From Ehretia macrophylla (Eukaryota; Streptophyta; Magnoliopsida; Boraginales; Ehretiaceae), in contig CM075767.1 of NCBI GenBank assembly GCA_037974665.1, forward strand, positions 6,473,501 through 6,537,500: 64,000 nucleotides of DNA. The letters are read 5' to 3'. This document shows, piece after piece, positions 9,615-21,559 of this stretch (its first letter is position 1; each line of letters opens with the position of its first letter). The translations under genes and the position numbers were made by a program. Under the pieces are notes generated by a model. That model searched no databases. It saw nothing but the letters and a program-made list of their open reading frames with translations, and was not told where the DNA came from.

Positions 9615-9959
9615 AAATCCAATTCGACACTTGCTCAAATCCTACAGACGAGTTGCCTTTTCTTTTTTCCCTACATAGGCCAAAATATAGGATTTCATTT
9701 TAAAACTAATTAGCAATAGGTGGATTAACATAGTATATTATATAATGGTCTTATAACTCATGATTTGTTAAGATAGTATAATTTATATTTTCTAAAACCT
9801 CATTTCATGCGTGACATAGAAGTATTGATAAAAAAAGCATTGACCAGTGAAGATGTTGATATGGTAGAAGAAGCAAATTTGAATTTTGAATAGCTATGTA
9901 CGATAGTCAATAATGAAAAACATGCAATGCATGACACGTGAATGGGGCAGAAGTGTCAC
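9613..9959. other. AT-rich sequence without recognised gene
   Basis: No convincing ORF, RNA or element end was recognised between the AT microsatellite and the TRIM array. It may be the chromosomal flank of the EPRV cluster. Confidence 0.5.
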
Positions 9960-11230
9960 TGTTGGAGAATTCAATTGTCCCACATATATAAATAATGAAT
10001 CCAAGCTAGTATATAGGATCCTAGACTAGACTACTCCACTTAATACCAACTGATTTTAGGATGGAACATCATATTTCTTATCATAGTTTCAAAGTTGGGC
10101 ATTAGTCTAATGTAATTTATCCCTTTTAGAAGCATTCTTATTTCAAACATTGACTCTGGTACATAGTTACTTGAAACTTAAAGATGCATCTTAGACCACG
10201 CCATTACATCTACAACAATCAATCATAGGTGACATGCGAAGACGGTATTGGAGAATTCAAATGTCTTACAAGAACATATGAGGACTCTCAAGACTAGTAT
10301 ATAAGATGTTGGATTGTATCACCTAATACCAATTGCTTTCATAATAGAACCCACAATTCTTGTCATGGTACTAGAGTTGGGTCTTGGTCCATGGTTATTT
10401 GTCCATGTTTTAGCCAAAAATTGACTCTAGAATAGAATTGCTCAAGTTCAAACTTCTTCTTATACCACATTAAATCATCTTCAATGATTGGGTTGGATGT
10501 GAAGGAAGTGATAGAGAACATAATTGCCAAAAATGGATAAATCATGAACTTTAAGACCTATATATAAGATCTTGGACTATTCCACCTAGATGAAACTCTT
10601 TTTTTTATTATAGCATCAAAGTTGGGTCTTGGTCTAATTTTATCCATCAATGTTCAATCCATTCTTGTTTTAGGCGTTGATTCTAGTATGCAGCCTTTTC
10701 AAATTCACTACTTTTCTACCATGTGATTGAACCTTCAATAATCAATTATGAGTTAAATGTGAAAGACATGATAAAGAATTCGATTATCCCATATAGATAT
10801 GTTATAAATTACTGCCAATATATTAGATCATAGGCTACTCTATTTAACACCAGTTAGTTTTTTGGTGGAACCTCATGTTTGTAATAATTGGTTTAGGATA
10901 GAATTCTTTGTGGTACTAGAGCTAGGCCTTGGTACTATATTATCTATCAGTTTTTTTCCCAATTTCTATTTTAGGCATTGACTTTGGCATGCGGCTATTC
11001 CATCTCTTTTCTTTTCTTTTGTCAAAAGGCTATTGCATATTAAAAGTTGGTTCTTGTAACACGTCAAAGAGTTTTCAACAATCTGAAAACACGTGAAAGG
11101 GGTGATAATATATATAATGGTTCCACATGGATAAATGAGGATTTTCAAGACCAAAATATAGGATCTTGGGCTACTCCACCTAATAATAGTTAATGTTAGT
11201 ATAAAATCTCATATTTCTTATTTTTTATTT
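9960..11230 (+). mobile_element. Tandem TRIM-like array (about 5 terminal repeats)
   Basis: A degenerate unit of about 260-335 bp recurs, starting near 9960, 10246, 10511, 10771 and 11106. Each repeat part opens with a TGTTGGAGAATTCAA-like block, contains a 'tatataagatcttggactactccacctaa' type block (seen whole or decayed in each copy) and ends near 'tttctta(t)ca'. It is followed by a degenerate tRNA-Met-type primer-site remnant (tggtactagagttgg, atagtttcaaagttgg). The repeat part is about 120 bp (9960-10083; 10246-10365), and the segments between are about 150 bp and non-coding. That layout, LTR-internal-LTR-internal, fits a tandemly arrayed terminal-repeat retrotransposon in miniature. Confidence 0.65.
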
Positions 11231-11346
11231 TTTTAGAAGTAGAACCCCATATTTTTTATCGAACACATCCCAAAACATATTGACACGATGAGCCTCGACA
11301 TTTGACATGTGGTATGCTTAAAGGTACTACCCTTCGAGCCTATGAT
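11231..11346. other. Short unassigned flank
   Basis: No gene seen. Its last five bases (ATGAT, 11342-11346) are the left target-site duplication of the next element. Confidence 0.5.
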
Positions 11347-14069
11347 TGTCACGCCCCAACCCAATCTATTGAGGCTAGACTACAGTATGACCTAAATCAT
11401 TATCATTATTTTATGACTTTAACCGTTTGACTATAATTAATGCTTATTCGTTAGCTTAGAACTCCAAAAGTTTTTTGAAAAACTGACAGCATAACGACTG
11501 TATTTAGGATCTTTGGTTTGACCTATTTTTAGAACACCTCGAAATTCTGAATCTTTAAATTACTTACAACTAAAACTCTTGTTTTATCATCAATTGATAA
11601 GCCCAATAGTTTATCTTGAAGGTTCCATTTGGATTAATAAGCCTATCATGATAACTACATCCTATTCATTTGTCAAATTCCTATTTGAGCAAATACCTAT
11701 TATCATTTAACTTACAAATGAATACCTCAATAAGTATAGGTAGGGCTAACTTAGTTGATTCTTCACCTATTGGTTTAAACACCTAATGATAACTACTATC
11801 CATAACGATGAAAGAAAACGACTGAAATAAAAGAGTTCGTCCAATTATAGTTAGTACAAACCAAAATTAGACCCCAAATTACAACGGGGATTATTTATAA
11901 CAACAACATAAACAGTCTTCAATTTAAGCACAACATCCCTAATAACATCCATGTTCATGAAAAGCACGTAATGCATATAATCACTCCAAAGGTTCATCAA
12001 CTAGCACATTCTACTTCGGGTACCTGTTCCAATTCCGCGTCACCTGTAATGATATAAAGAAGGTGAGTCCTTATGAACTCAGCGATGGGGAAAACAAGTA
12101 ATGGGGCTTTTAAAATTATTTTCCGGTTAACTTATGAAAACTCCTTTGGAAACATGTCATGTAATACAAATAAGTTCATAACATAGCATAAATATAAATG
12201 AACACATTTACCACATCATTTCAAAGGATACATTATGTTTCCGCTTTTACTTTCGCCTTCGCATTCACATATAGTGGACGGCCTTGAATATCATACTCCT
12301 TATTACTCCCACATGGGTATACTCTGGATTGTACACCAAACCTATGACCCAACTCTCCAAGGGTAACAAAGTTCCAAGCGAGAGAGGGAATGCGGACCAT
12401 GGTAGTCACGGGAGCACCGGCAAGTACTATGCTGCCCGGTGTTTATGAATTGCTACCAGGCCAAAATAAAGGTTGCAACCTTGTATACAATGCACATTTA
12501 TGACAATTAACAAATCACATTAGGAGGTCAACAAAGTAGGTTTCCTCTGGGTACACGTATGATCACATATTGACACGTAAACATACAAGGCACGCTTTGA
12601 CATATAAAACCACTTTGTATAACACTTAGAAGCATATGAACCTTTAACAGGCAGCCATGTAATACCATACAAAACATGTCATATAACTCATTTTAATCCA
12701 CATACCAAGTGTTGAGGACATACGAACATGTTATGATACTTTACACATGGCTGAGTGCATGAATAGTTAACTTATCAACATGTAATCATGCTTACGGCTA
12801 TATAAACATTTCCGGGCAGTCCATTAACTTCAAATAATTTCCATTACAAATATTACTAGATACATGATTCAAGGCCTAGAGGACCTAGTTAGCGATTAGA
12901 GTTTTACATTCGTGCTCGGGTATACTATTAACTAACTACAAGCTACTAAAAACACTCGAATCAACATCAAGCATACTTAATAATTTAGGGGAAGCCTACT
13001 ACACATATCAATCCCCTCAACTAAGGCCATGCAATACACCATTTAAGCCCCGATTAAGGATTCTAACTCGATAAGGGCTTCATATAAGCAACTACACACA
13101 ATCTCAACTATCATTCAGCCCTAAAATCATCAAGAGGCATGCAATATCATACTAACCATTTTAAGGTCAGTCATGTAACATCTCAAATAAGTTCAAAAAC
13201 AACACATGCAAGCCATAAAATCAACCCCTACAAGCCCAAAATCATCATTAAGCCTTGTATGCTTCATCAACTCTGATGTTAACCATCTTTTAGCTATATT
13301 ACCACCTTAAAACATGTGTTTTCATACCTTAGAAAATCTGGACAGCCTTGAAACATAAATGAATATAGCAATATATATCATCAATTAACTCAAAAGGGTC
13401 TAAATCATACATGCAATGTTCCCAACATAAGCGAACACACACTCCAATACTACCATCATCAAAACTTCATCATAAAACCATAAATTCAGCCCCTAAACCA
13501 CACGGCCATGAGCCTTTCCTCAACATTCATAAGTCCAAGCAACACGAATCATGCATAAACAGGCTTAACAAGCTTCAAAACCCCCAAATACAACCACCAA
13601 CAACACATGCAAGTCCTCAAACATCAAATATATGCTATGAAATTTTAAAAATCAGTAGAGAAAAGTTTAAACCCTCACCTTAGCAATTCTTAGGTGGAAA
13701 TGCAAGAATCACTCTTGAAACATGCCTGAAAAGCAAGGTAGCCCTCTTTTTCCAAGCTTGGCCGTGTAGCTCAGCTTTCTTTCCTTAATTTCTAGCTTAT
13801 TTAGTGTCTATTGAAGATGTGCATGTGATTAAAACAAAAATAAATGGAAGAGAACTCATAATTCTTACCTATGGCCGTAAATAGCACTTGTTGAGCTTAT
13901 TTCTTGGATTTCTTGTCTTGGTCGTGCCTTGAAGGTTCTTTTTCTTTATGAATTATTTTAAGCAAGTACCCTGGTGTGTGAGAGGGTGTGAGGTCGTGAG
14001 AGGAGAGAAAACTTAGAGGTCTTGGAGCGGCCGAGAAAGTGAGAGAATGAGGTGTTTTTGTGTGTTTTA

Positions 14070-14499
14070 GGCTCCGTTTGTTTGCCGTAAAATATTTTAC
14101 GGATTTTACAGTATTTGGTAACACCGAAAAATTACTCAACCTTAAAATATTTTTTGGTCAAAAATTAAGACAGTTTTTTCTTCATTTTACGGTGTTTGGT
14201 AATACCGTAAAATTAATCAACCGTAAAATGTTTTTCGATCAATAATTGTGGCTAATACAAAATTTTGTAAAATATTTTACAGGACTATGGGAGAAAAAAA
14301 TATTTTACAGAATGCACGATACATCCAAATACCAAAAAAAACTATTCAATAATCTATTTTTTGGAAAAATATTTTCCCCCAACAAGTTATTTTACGGCAA
14401 CCAAACAGAGCCCTGTAAAATATTTTATTTTCCAGGAAACCATTTTCCACAAAAAATATTTTACACAAGCAAGTTATTTTACAGCAAACAAACGGAGTC
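14070..14499. mobile_element. Tourist-like MITE nested in the LTR (TSD TTA)
   Basis: 430 bp with terminal inverted repeats GGCTCCGTTTGTTTGC at the left and GC(A)AACAAACGGAGTC at the right, flanked by TTA at 14067-14069 and 14500-14502. This is typical of PIF/Harbinger-derived miniature elements. The interior is built of repeated 'taaaatattttac' blocks. A second right-terminus-like sequence (ggcaaccaaacagagcc) ends at 14412, so the right end appears duplicated. No transposase is encoded. Confidence 0.78.
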
Positions 14500-15434
14500 T
14501 TAATTGTTTTGCTAGCATGGTCAGCCCTTGGGACTTGAATAAAAGGGAATAATAGTGTTTTGTGCATATTTTGAATGGTTTAAGAAGCATGGGTTGGTGG
14601 TCTGGTCGAGAGAAACATAGAGAAAATAGAGAGAAATTTGCAAGTTAAGGAATTTTGAAGTAGTTTGCATGTGTGTTGTCTATTTGGCCATGTATTGCAC
14701 TAATTTTTCTGGCCAAATCCATTCAAAATGTGCTGATTATTCTACCTAGGGAGCGCAATATGTGAGAAATAAGTGTGGGCATGCTTAGGGGTTAGAAAAA
14801 TGGCATAGGGTTTAGGAAAAGTGTGTCAAAATTGTAAGAACTTGCGTAGCATGTTTGTGTGGCTTCTTGGCCAAGATTGAGTAGTGTATTTTAGCCAAAA
14901 TTATGATGTTTAGTGATTAGTTTATTGCTTAAGGAATATGAGGTGGAAGGCATGTTTAGGTTTTAGTAAAAGTGCCTAGTATTTAGGGAAAATGATGACA
15001 TGTGTAAGAAGTTGTCTAGAATAAAAAGTGTTGACTAGAATTTTGAATGGCTTAGCCTAGGATGGCCGACCATTGCATAGGCATTGGGCTGATCATTGAG
15101 ATTTATTTTATGCTTAATTAATTGTGGTTTAAAGGTTTGTGTAAAAGAATGTTAGGTTTTAGGTGTTTTAGGTAGAGTAGAATATAGAATACTCAGAAGA
15201 TTGTGTTGTTTGTCTTCTAGTGATTGACTTTGAATAGAATATTGTTTTAGTGGAAGATGTAGGTGTTTTAATAGTATTTTAATGCTAATAGAGTTTGTAG
15301 GATTTGAATTAGGAATTTAATAATGGTTATGGAAGATGTAGGGTTAGTTTAATAATATTTTAATAGTTAGTGGATTATGTAGTAGGTATATTCTATTGCC
15401 TAGTGCTTTGTGCAGGAATCTTTCTAGATTAATG

Positions 15435-15850
15435 TGTAGGCACGTTTTTCTAGGTTTAGGGTATGTACTACGAGGTAAGGCACGTACTTCTAGGTGAATG
15501 CACGAATTCTAATATAAATACACGCAACCCTAGATAATGCACGTAAACCAATGTAAAGCACGTAATTCAATACAATGCACGTAAATCAAGGTATGGCACT
15601 TAAATCTAGGTTAAGGCTCATACTTCGAGACAGATGCATATATTCTAATAGGAGTGCACGTAACCCAAGATAATACATGTAACCCGCAATCGGTCATATA
15701 AATCTAGGTTTAAGGCACGTAAATCGAGATAAGTGCATGTTGATCAAGGAAATGCATGTATTCAGGTTTAAGGTACGTATTTGAAGGTAAGTAAACATGA
15801 GATAATATATGATATATGACACACTAATCGAGGTAAAACAAGCTATTCGG
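15435..15850. repeat. Degenerate ~20-bp array with ACGT cores
   Basis: A unit resembling ggcacgtaaatctaggttaa recurs about 18-20 times with strong degeneracy (gcacgtaa at about 15539, 15560, 15577, 15656 and 15717). Relatives at 34645-34825 and 42885-43065 hold roughly half as many. Read in the element's minus orientation it sits at the LTR start, i.e. in U3, where enhancers normally lie. Confidence 0.7.
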
Positions 15851-15864
15851 GGTCGGGCCTCACA

Positions 15865-16515
15865 ATGATTCCTCATCTTTCTAAGAAATCTACTTGATGG
15901 GGAAGAGGCACAATCTATTCCACAATATAATACTCCGCTAGGGCTACAAATGCCTCAAACCAAAAAATAACCTCAATGATAATTGCAACGGTAAAGAACA
16001 TCCATTATTACATCAAATCCGAGAACAAAACAATAACTATGTAATAGTATGGTAATAAATCGTTCATAATTCAAAAATCCAAAGAGTAGTCTAGTTATTG
16101 GAAAGTTTGAAAATATCAATTGAGATATTGCTGAGATTCTATGGAAAGTTTGGTAAGATTAGTTGAGATATTGTTGTGATTCTTGGAGATTTCCTAGCTG
16201 TAATTTTGTAATTATATGATTTGTATATCACTGTAAGTTATCATAGCTTAAAATAGAATAGCTAGATTAGTTCCTGATTTAATTCATTTATTAGCCCATA
16301 ATAAGGAAGCTTGTAAACATTATTTGATATGAAAAAGAAAGCAGGTTGATTCCTGTCTCTACTGTTTTCATCTCTGTTTTTTATTGTATCAAGAGAAAGG
16401 TTTATTCTTCCTTGTTTTTGCTCTATTTTTTTACATCAAAATAGAAGTTTTCCTACAAGCCTTTGCTGCCATAGTTTTTCTGTTTCTTCTATGATTTCTT
16501 TTTTCCCTTCAATCA
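15865..16515 (+). other. Flank and probable decayed 5' end of the copia element
   Basis: After the ATGAT duplication the sequence has no ORF. A stretch at about 16080-16440 (repeated 'gttgagatattg' phrases, then pyrimidine-rich sequence ending 'tttttacatca') resembles the LTR and leader of a Ty1/copia element and precedes its gag ATG at 16516. I could not fix LTR borders or a primer-binding site. Confidence 0.4.
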
Positions 16516-17400
16516 TGTCTGATATTTCACCCGAGACCACCTTTGTTGTTCCCTTAAAAACCTCAGAAATCAAGTTTACCAACTTTGATTCTCATTCTGT
16601 CCAAATAACAAATGTTTGACTAAATGGTGACAATTTTCTGCATTGGTCTTAATTTGTTCGAGTGTTTATTTGAGGAAGAAGGAAGATTGAATATTTGACT
16701 GGAGAAAAGAAAGCCCCATCAAAAGAAGATTCCATGTATGCAACTTGGGATGCTGAGAATTCTATGGTCATGGTATGGCTTGTGAATGCCATGGATAAAG
16801 AAATCAACTCCAACTACATGTGTTATCCAACTACGAAAGAACTTTGGGATAATGTAAGTCAAATGTATTCTGATCTTGGTAATCAATCTCAAGTTTATGA
16901 ATTGCAACTGCAGCTTGCTGAGGTTAGGCAAGGAGAAAATAACGTTACCAAGTATTTCAATATCCTAAAAAGGCTATGGCAGGACTTGGATATGTTTAAT
17001 GATTATGAATAGAAAAGCCTTGATGACTGCACACATAACAAGAAAATCATGGAGAACAACCAAATTTTCAAATTTCTTGCTGGACTTAATATAGAATTAG
17101 ATGAAGTAAGAGGGAAGATACTCTGCTGACAGCCTCTTCCCTCAATTAATGAAGTATTTTCAGAAGTTAGAAGGGAAAAAACTATAACAAACCACGTCAT
17201 ACTCGAGAAACCTGCTAGAAAATCCATGGGAAACCCTCAAATTGGAAGAGTGGAAAATCTGGTGGAAAAACATACCATGTGACACCATCTGCTAATGAGG
17301 TTAAGACAAGTCCATTTAGTAAAGAGCAGATGGATCATCTTCTCAAACTACTAAGGTCCAATTCACCATCTGGTATTCTTAGTGGTTCCCTTGCCTAAAT
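16516..17400 (+). pseudogene. Ty1/copia gag-like region, broken
   Basis: ATG at 16516 (MSDISPETTF) opens a gag-like protein of the UBN2/Retrotran_gag type. The clearest stretch, 16695-17012 (105 aa), contains ATWDAENSMVMVWL, the KELWDNVSQMY block and a VTKYFNILKRLWQDLD segment, all characteristic of copia gag, which forms the particle. Stops interrupt it at several points, e.g. just after FNDYE (17010-17012) and near 17128. No CCHC knuckle is recognised. The protease follows downstream. Confidence 0.78.
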
Positions 17401-18386
17401 AGGTAAAATTCTTAGTGCCTTTGCTAGCGGTTTAGCTTCTGTACCATGGATCATTGATTCTGGTGCATCTGATCATATGACCAATCTTTCTAACCTATTC
17501 AAATCTTATTCTCCTTGTCCTGGTAATTTAAAAGTTAGGATTGCAGATGGTAGTTTATCACCTATTGTAGGAAAAGGTTTGATAAAAATTTAAGAAAATA
17601 TTGATTTGAAATCTGTTCTTCATGTCCCTAACATTTCTTGTAATCTTTGTCTGTGAGTAAACTATCCAAAGATTCTAATTGTCGTGTTACATTCTTTGAT
17701 TCTCGTTGTGAATTCCAGGACCTAAACTTGGGGACGATGATTGATAATGCTAGGATGATAGATGGTCTTTACTATTTTGATGTCAACTTCTTCAGTAATA
17801 AACAAGGTCAAGGCTTGAGTAGTATCAGTTCTCTTTCTATTTGTGAGCAAATTATGCTTTGGCATTTTAGATTAGGACATCTTACTTTTCCTTATCTAAG
17901 ACATTTGTTTCTTGCCTTATTCAAAAATTTGAATTGTTCCTCTTTTGAATGTGAAAGTTATCATTTATCAAAAAACCATTGAGTTCTTTATGTGTCAAAA
18001 CCTTACCGTCCGTCAAAACCCTTTTATTTGGTCCATAGTGATGTTTGGGGACCGTCAAAAGTTACCACTTTAGCTGGAAAAAAATGGTTTTTGATGTTCA
18101 TAGATGACCATACTCGGCTATGTTGGATGTATTTGATGAGTGAAAAATTTGAGGTAGAAAATTTATTCAAATTTTTTTATAATATGGTTGAAAATCAATT
18201 CTAAACAAACATTTTTATCTTACATACTGATAATAGTACTGAATATTTCAACCAATGTTTCGGCAATTTTTTTGAAAGAAAAATGTATTCAACATCAATC
18301 CATATATCGTGATACACCTCAACAAAATGGTATTGCCGAAAGGAAAAATCGCCATTTGCTTGAAGTAGGTCGGGCCATAATGTTTT
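17401..18386 (+). pseudogene. Ty1/copia protease and integrase, truncated
   Basis: Protease active site WIIDSGASDHMT at about 17447-17482. Next comes a GAG-pre-integrase zinc region (LWHFRLGHLTF, about 17858-17890), then the integrase core with HSDVWGP and FIDDHTR (about 18020-18114), a TDNSTEY block and GIAERKNRHLLEVGRA (about 18331-18380). Frame changes occur near 17640, 17985 and 18200. The sequence stops dead at 18386, where the LTR of the next element begins; reverse transcriptase and RNase H of this element are not seen in the window. Confidence 0.85.
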
Positions 18387-19750
18387 TGTTAAGGCAAATA
18401 TACTTAAGAGGGGGGAGGGATGAATTAAGTATTTAGCTAATAACTACCAATTAAAAATTTCAATATAAGCAATTTATATTCAAGCAAGCAATTTATTAAA
18501 CATGTAGAGTGCACGAAAAATAAAAGCAAGGAAATAAAAGGGATAGAAGACGAACACAAAAATTTAGGGTGGTTTGCTAATCTAATCCACCACCTAAGGT
18601 CACCTCCCCTTAGGATTTTTACTAGCTCCATTAGTAGTGCTCTTTCACAAATTGGTGAAGCACAAACCAACAATACAAGATCTCTTGACTCCACAAGAAT
18701 AGTACAAGCATGTTCACTTCTTTGAATCTATAAAGAAGATTTATTACTCTCTCTATACAATGAATCTCTCAAAATCATAGATCTAGAGTGTTTATCTCAC
18801 AATATGAATGAAATAATTGTTTAGTACAATATCTCTCTTCAAGAGTAAATGAATACAATTTAATGTTCTTGAATGCTCAATTGATTTGCAAGTTAAAGCT
18901 CAATGATTTGTGTAAGCAATGTGTTTTTGATGATCTAAAAGCTTTGAAACCATTGCTTGTAGTTGGAAAAGGTGTTTTGAGCATTTGGAGTGTTTGAAAA
19001 TATATAGGAAAAGATGCCAACTAATAGTAACGGCTATATTTTTCAAATAGATAGGTCTACCGGTCGTGATATCCGAACGTGTTAACACAACCGGGTATCA
19101 ATGCCGAATACTCGACAAAGAGCATAGCGTGACCATCCGGTCGTGTTAACACGACCGGGTATCAACCCAGACAAGTCATCACCCCACTGCCTTGTAGGGC
19201 GGTCATGATAGCTGATCTTGATATCAAGACCGGGTCACACAAAATTCTTTTCAAAGATTGTTTGACAATTTTGCAATAAAACCTTTGAAAAACTATGCTT
19301 TTAAAATGGATTTTTGTGACCCAAAACTTTGTTCAAGTTTTTCAAAAATGATTTCAAAATGTTTATCAGCTTTAGATGCAAACCAATCTCAAACTACATA
19401 TGTAAGGCCGCTATCCCTTATGTCACCACTTCTCCATCCTTATGACTCCACTTCATTTATTGATAATCTTCATCGGTGAGCCCTTTGCAGAAGTTGGCAA
19501 TTGAATCATCTTGACTTGAATCTTTTCACCTTGAAGCTTTTTAGATAATTGAGGATGCTTGAGCTTGATTACCTTCAAGGACTTGGAATTTGATCTTTCT
19601 TTCTTGGCTTTTGAAGTTGTTGAAGATTCTTCACATCTATGACTAATTTAGATCATATAGACTTTGTACAAGCCATGATTAGTGAACAAACATCATAGAA
19701 TTAAGATTTGGTTATCATCACAATATGAGATCAAAGCCTTTAGGCTAACA
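18387..19750 (-). repeat. 3' LTR of the Sirevirus-like element
   Basis: 1,364 bp. On the minus strand it starts TGTTAGCCTAAAGG and ends CTTAACA. A relative occurs as a solo LTR at 52908-54189. It holds a 22-bp perfect palindrome (19137-19158) and related half-sites at 19069-19100. The five bases preceding it at 18382-18386 are GTTTT, but the partner duplication is unknown because the other end of the element is lost. Confidence 0.85.
19137..19158. repeat. 22-bp perfect palindrome in the LTR
   Basis: CCGGTCGTGTT followed by its exact reverse complement. Close relatives lie at 21584-21605 and 21648-21667. It may form a hairpin or be a dimeric factor-binding site. Confidence 0.9.
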
Positions 19751-19766
19751 ATTTCTCCCTTTTTTT
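19751..19766 (-). promoter_or_regulatory. Polypurine tract next to the 3' LTR
   Basis: On the minus strand the bases immediately before the LTR read aaaaaaagggagaaat, the expected plus-strand primer for reverse transcription. Confidence 0.8.
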
Positions 19767-20078
19767 GATGATGACAAAATCTTTCATAAAAGAGTTTGAA
19801 AGTATGAAATGTCAAGAACTTCAAAAGACCTTTAGAAAGCATATGTGCACATTGCTCCCCCTTACTATGTGCATATATATTAATTCAAGTCATATTTCAT
19901 ATGTTCCCTCTCACTATATGCTTATTCTTACATATTTCACATGGGCACATTGTTCCCCCTTATTATGTGCATACTTCAAGTTCATACTCCATATATTTCA
20001 AGTGCATACTTCAAGTCAAGTTCATGCAAGTGCATATATCAAGTCCATACTTTTATACTTCAAGTTCATAATTCATAT

Positions 20079-20097
20079 ATTTCTCCCTTTTTTTGAC
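20079..20097 (-). promoter_or_regulatory. Second polypurine tract copy
   Basis: Near-identical to the tract at 19751 (minus strand: aaaaaaagggagaaat), about 330 bp further from the LTR. Additional purine-rich copies (aagggggagcaatg, aagggggaacaatg on the minus strand) occur near 19855 and 19945. Multiple tracts are a known Sirevirus feature. Confidence 0.7.
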
Positions 20098-20137
20098 ATC
20101 ATTAACTAAACATGAAGGAATAACTAAGCATAAAGAC

Positions 20138-20208
20138 AAGCAAAACAAGCATAGCATGAGATAATCAAAACAAGCATAACATGAGATAAGCAAAACAAGC
20201 ATAACAGA
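20138..20208. repeat. ~26-bp tandem repeat
   Basis: About 2.8 copies of caaaacaagcataacatgag with a short tail, in the non-coding segment between the extra ORF and the polypurine tracts. Confidence 0.85.
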
Positions 20209-20330
20209 AAATGTTCATACTTCTTGGTCCTTCGCAATTGTCATAAAGAGAAATAACTAAGATAATTCTGAATGCTACGGAGAAAAGCATAGGAATCAAC
20301 CATTTAGAGGCAGTTTTCGGTTGATTTCTT

Positions 20331-21377
20331 TTATATCTTTCTCCACAGACACCAAACTAGTGTCAAGACCTTGCTGACCACAAGACTTTCTAGCTTAGCC
20401 ATAATTTCTGCATTACTCGGACTTGCTTGATGTTCTCCATGAGAAGCATTAGTCTTAGCCCGTTGTTCTCCAGAGGCTTGAGTTGTTTGAGCCATAGTAG
20501 TATCATCATCCAGCTCTTGGGCAAGTCTACGATTTTTCTCCTCTGTCCTCACAAATTCATCATAGTCTAGAATGACATGTTGATAGACTGCCAAACCCAT
20601 TGACTTTAATCCAGCATCATTCAAATTAAAGGTGTAATGAAACCACTGAGTAGCATCGTTTATGGGTATGCGAATATGATTAAAGCAATGAAGCAATATT
20701 AACCCATAGGGAAGAGACATATTCTCTTCTTTGACATAAAGCATGTGATGCATCATAAGATACGTAAAATTAATCTTGCATCTTTGTACCATTAGATACA
20801 TCAAATAACTATTAAACCGAGTGATGGTATTATCATGAAGCTTCCCAGGTAGAACAACCGAGAGAAGAATGTTAAACAAGAGTCGTTTATCGGTAGGGAG
20901 TTCATTTCGCTCAAGTAGTTTATCACCAAGATGACAAAATTCATTCCACAGAAAGTCTACCACATATGCTTTAATAAGACTTTCCAACATAGTTTGTATA
21001 TCTTGTATATTGATTTTCTCTCCTTCAACCAGAACATTTAACAAATTATCAATTTCATTCATGGAGAGTTCAATGTCTACACCATTAACATGACTATAAA
21101 GAACGCGTAAATTGCCCGAATTCTTAGTTAAATTGGCATAGAATTCTTGTATCATAATAGAACATGTAGGCATATTGAAACTCATCAATGAAAGCCAACA
21201 TTAAAATTGAAGAAGTTCATAGATAAGTGTACCTTGAAGAAAATTATCCTCACGATATTTTCCCCATATGATGTCCATCTTAGGAAAATCATTCCGATGT
21301 GCCCATTGAGTTTGAGGTCCTCTTGCCGTTTTCTTTCTCTTTGGAGCATTTAGGGATGAATCGATTGGTGGACCCAT
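20331..21377 (-). pseudogene. Extra ORF downstream of pol (plant transposon-protein-like domain)
   Basis: ATG at 21377 opens a frame with a basic N-terminus (APKRKKTARG) that meets TAA at about codon 59. The same frame reopens at ATG 21188 and runs 285 aa. The block QEFYANLTKNSGNLRVLYSHVNG followed by an 'I..LL' segment resembles the 'putative plant transposon protein' domain found in many plant retroelement ORFs. A Glu/Asp/Gln-rich hydrophilic region follows at residues ~215-270. No signal peptide or clear membrane helix is seen, so an envelope role is not supported. It occupies the position of the Sirevirus additional ORF. Function unknown. Confidence 0.6.
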
Positions 21378-21559
21378 GAAAAAATCTTAAAATCTTGGTT
21401 AGTTTGAAGCAGGAAGAACTTTAATCGGAGAGATTTGTTGAAAATTTGAAGAAAATTGAAGAATGTTTGAGAGAGAAATCGTGTTTGGGGGTTAGGGTTT
21501 GAAGAAAAGTGGGTTTAGGGCTAAAAAAGAATAGGAAAAAGGGTTTTTAAAACCTTTGG

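Larger units (their letters stand above)
11347..15864 (-). mobile_element. 4.5-kb solo gypsy LTR (TSD ATGAT)
   Basis: Begins TGTCACGCCCC and ends GGGCCTCACA, with exact duplications ATGAT at 11342-11346 and 15865-15869. Both ends and the interior match the LTRs of the full-length element at 31398-43073: the same start, the 'gaactcagcg' segment near 12075, the 'ccctcaccttagca' segment near 13673 and the terminal block of cacgtaa units. In that relative the LTR lies on an element read from the minus strand, so transcription here would also run leftward. At 4,518 bp it is longer than the 3.4-kb relatives, partly through a MITE and an expanded repeat block. Confidence 0.92.

Noticed and set aside
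13411-13683. 90-codon His/Pro/Lys-rich frame
   Set aside because: Lies in non-coding LTR sequence of a solo LTR, has repetitive composition and no counterpart frame in the related LTRs.
20138-20208. Possible CRISPR-like repeat array
   Set aside because: Units are directly adjacent without unique spacers, and the context is a plant retrotransposon; a simple tandem repeat.
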